Source of the DNA: Auanema rhodensis
Lineage: Eukaryota > Nematoda > Chromadorea > Rhabditida > Rhabditidae
DNA length: 64,000 nt
Direction of reading: 5' to 3'
Assembly (NCBI GenBank): GCA_964057225.1
Contig: OZ059894.1
Span: 14,332,131-14,396,130, forward strand
In this document: one piece after another, positions 62,601 through 64,000 of the stretch
Layout: every line of letters starts with the position of its first letter
Position numbering within the stretch: position 1 is the first letter of the stretch
Program-made: the position numbers and the translations under genes
The notes under the pieces: generated by a model
What the model was told of the DNA's origin: nothing
The model's input: the letters and a program-made list of their open reading frames with translations, nothing else
The model's database searches: none

Positions 62601-64000
62601 AACGGCCATTCCTTGCAACATGTTCATCTCACTCGTCGTCAGAATTTGCTGTAAGAATGTTCGGCAGAAAACGAAAAGAAGTTTGAAGATCCTGAGCGAC
62701 TAGGCAACTAGACGAATGTATGTGCAACTTCATCGCATCTTTTTTTGGAGCTCTTAGCTCACCAGAGACAATAACAACTCTAATGCTTTAGTTTTTACTA
62801 AAGAGAAAGATAGAAAGAGTTAGATTTAGAAGAAAGAACAGCGCTTTCAAGAGTGAGAAACAAATGAGTTTGACGTTTTCATTGAGAAAATCGCGTAGTA
62901 TAGTAAGTTTGTTATTTTATACATTCATATATCAAATATATATATTTTTTTTTAATAAAAAATAAAATAGGAATGATGATATAGTCTGATGGTTTAAGAT
63001 AATTTATAAAATCCTTTTGACAATATCATTAACTGCAAGTATTCATTATCAAATTAATTTTGAGTCTAAGCTGCAAGTTATATAATAATAGTCAAAACAT
63101 AAGCTTTATATTAGGTTGTCCAGCAACGGTAAGAAGTTAAAAATGCATGAAATAAAGTGAAAACAAGTTGAAGAAAACAATGAATTTTCTATGAAAATCT
63201 GATGAGACATAATGTTATTGAAATAAAAATATAATTCAAATTATAATCAATATGATAAGTTCATCAATAAAGGGAGGGAGGTAGAACAAGGGGTGGCATT
63301 TTGCAATGATGTTTCTTTACTATTTATCCTAGTTATAAGAAACATCGAATCAAAATGCTACTAATACGAATCATCGAAAGGCTGCTGCTCTCATTCAACT
63401 CTTTTTCTGACACAATTCTTATTGGACTCCATGCACACGGAGAGAGAGAAAGAGAGAGAGAAAGAGAGAAAAGTGGAGGAGATATATAAAGATTATATCT
63501 TTGAAATAGTTCAATGAATATTTTTAGGAAGTAATTTTGAATTATGAATAGAAAACAACAACAAAATAAGTGTATTACTTAAGTTTTTGTCCTGAAATTC
63601 TCAAATTATCTCTTGGTTTATGTGTTTATGCTTTCACTTTCTCTTCTCTTATTCTCGAGAAAATTCAGCATTTTCTTCATGTGAGGCTCGCTTAAGCTTC
63701 ACGTGCTATAGATACTAAGATGAACTTTTTCATTATTGAACTTTTTCTGCATCTCTGCTCATTGCTCTCCTAATTACACGATATCTCTTGACTTCTTAAA
63801 AACCTTTATAGCTAAAGATGTTGCAATTTTGCCTACTCTCTTTCTCTCACGATCATTTTTGCTATTCTTCTTCTGGCACATCCCGTCATTCATCCGGCAC
63901 ACATTCTGAAGCATAATAGTTTTACTAATTCTGAAAGAAGTGAAATTGGCTAGTCATGGATAATTAAAGGACAGAAGCCAGAAATATTTTGTCGTTTCTA
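59684..64000. other. Purine-rich desert upstream of the EGL-47-like gene
   Basis: About 4.3 kb without a supported exon. The + strand is A/G-rich to about 63.5 kb, then turns pyrimidine-rich. It may hold long 5' introns, alternative promoters or neuronal enhancers of the receptor gene; that is inference. Patches of mixed composition lie at 62,580-62,800. Confidence 0.55.
61252..61275. repeat. (TACA)n microsatellite
   Basis: About six tandem TACA units. Confidence 0.9.

Noticed and set aside
1-64000. tRNA, rRNA, spliced-leader RNA and CRISPR arrays
   Set aside because: Looked for by eye (GGTTCAAATCC-type boxes, SL1-like sequence, regular spacers) and not found. A covariance-model scan would be needed to exclude small RNA genes.

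Overview
The window is AT-rich animal DNA, most likely from a nematode. Coding sequence is cut by many very short introns (mostly about 40-60 bp, GT...TTTCAG). Several start codons sit directly after a splice acceptor, as expected with trans-splicing. The gene set includes families expanded or typical in nematodes: GH25 lysozyme-like proteins, a divergent BTB protein, and an EGL-47/LITE-1/GUR-type gustatory-receptor protein. I cannot name the species. All gene models were joined by hand from reading frames and splice signals, so exon edges should be read as proposals.

Layout. 1-8.7 kb is a gene-poor, purine-rich (+ strand) desert with microsatellites. 8.7-11.6 kb holds two small minus-strand genes: a secreted cysteine-containing protein and a PPP1R14/CPI-17-type inhibitor of protein phosphatase 1. 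11.6-21.5 kb is a second purine-rich desert. 21.5-29.7 kb is a cluster: a membrane-tailed GH25 lysozyme-like gene (-), a BTB-domain gene (-), then two nearly identical lysozyme-like genes facing each other tail to tail in a large inverted duplication. Their C-termini are mucin-like tandem repeats ending in a hydrophobic anchor. 29.8-42.8 kb is a desert that is pyrimidine-rich on the + strand. 42.9-59.7 kb is gene-dense: a small single-pass membrane protein (+), condensin II subunit G2 (-), polyprenol reductase SRD5A3 (+), AP-2 sigma (+), a four-TM MARVEL-like protein with possible alternative last exons (+), and an EGL-47-like receptor (-). 59.7-64 kb is another purine-rich desert upstream of that receptor.

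The most unusual region is 24.6-29.9 kb. Two lysozyme-like genes with almost the same enzyme-like part (introns included) carry different mucin-like stalks, and a short direct repeat suggests a further lost copy. A second broad pattern is that each long desert is pyrimidine-rich on the sense strand of the gene it lies upstream of. This suggests long 5' introns or leader regions rather than plain intergenic DNA.
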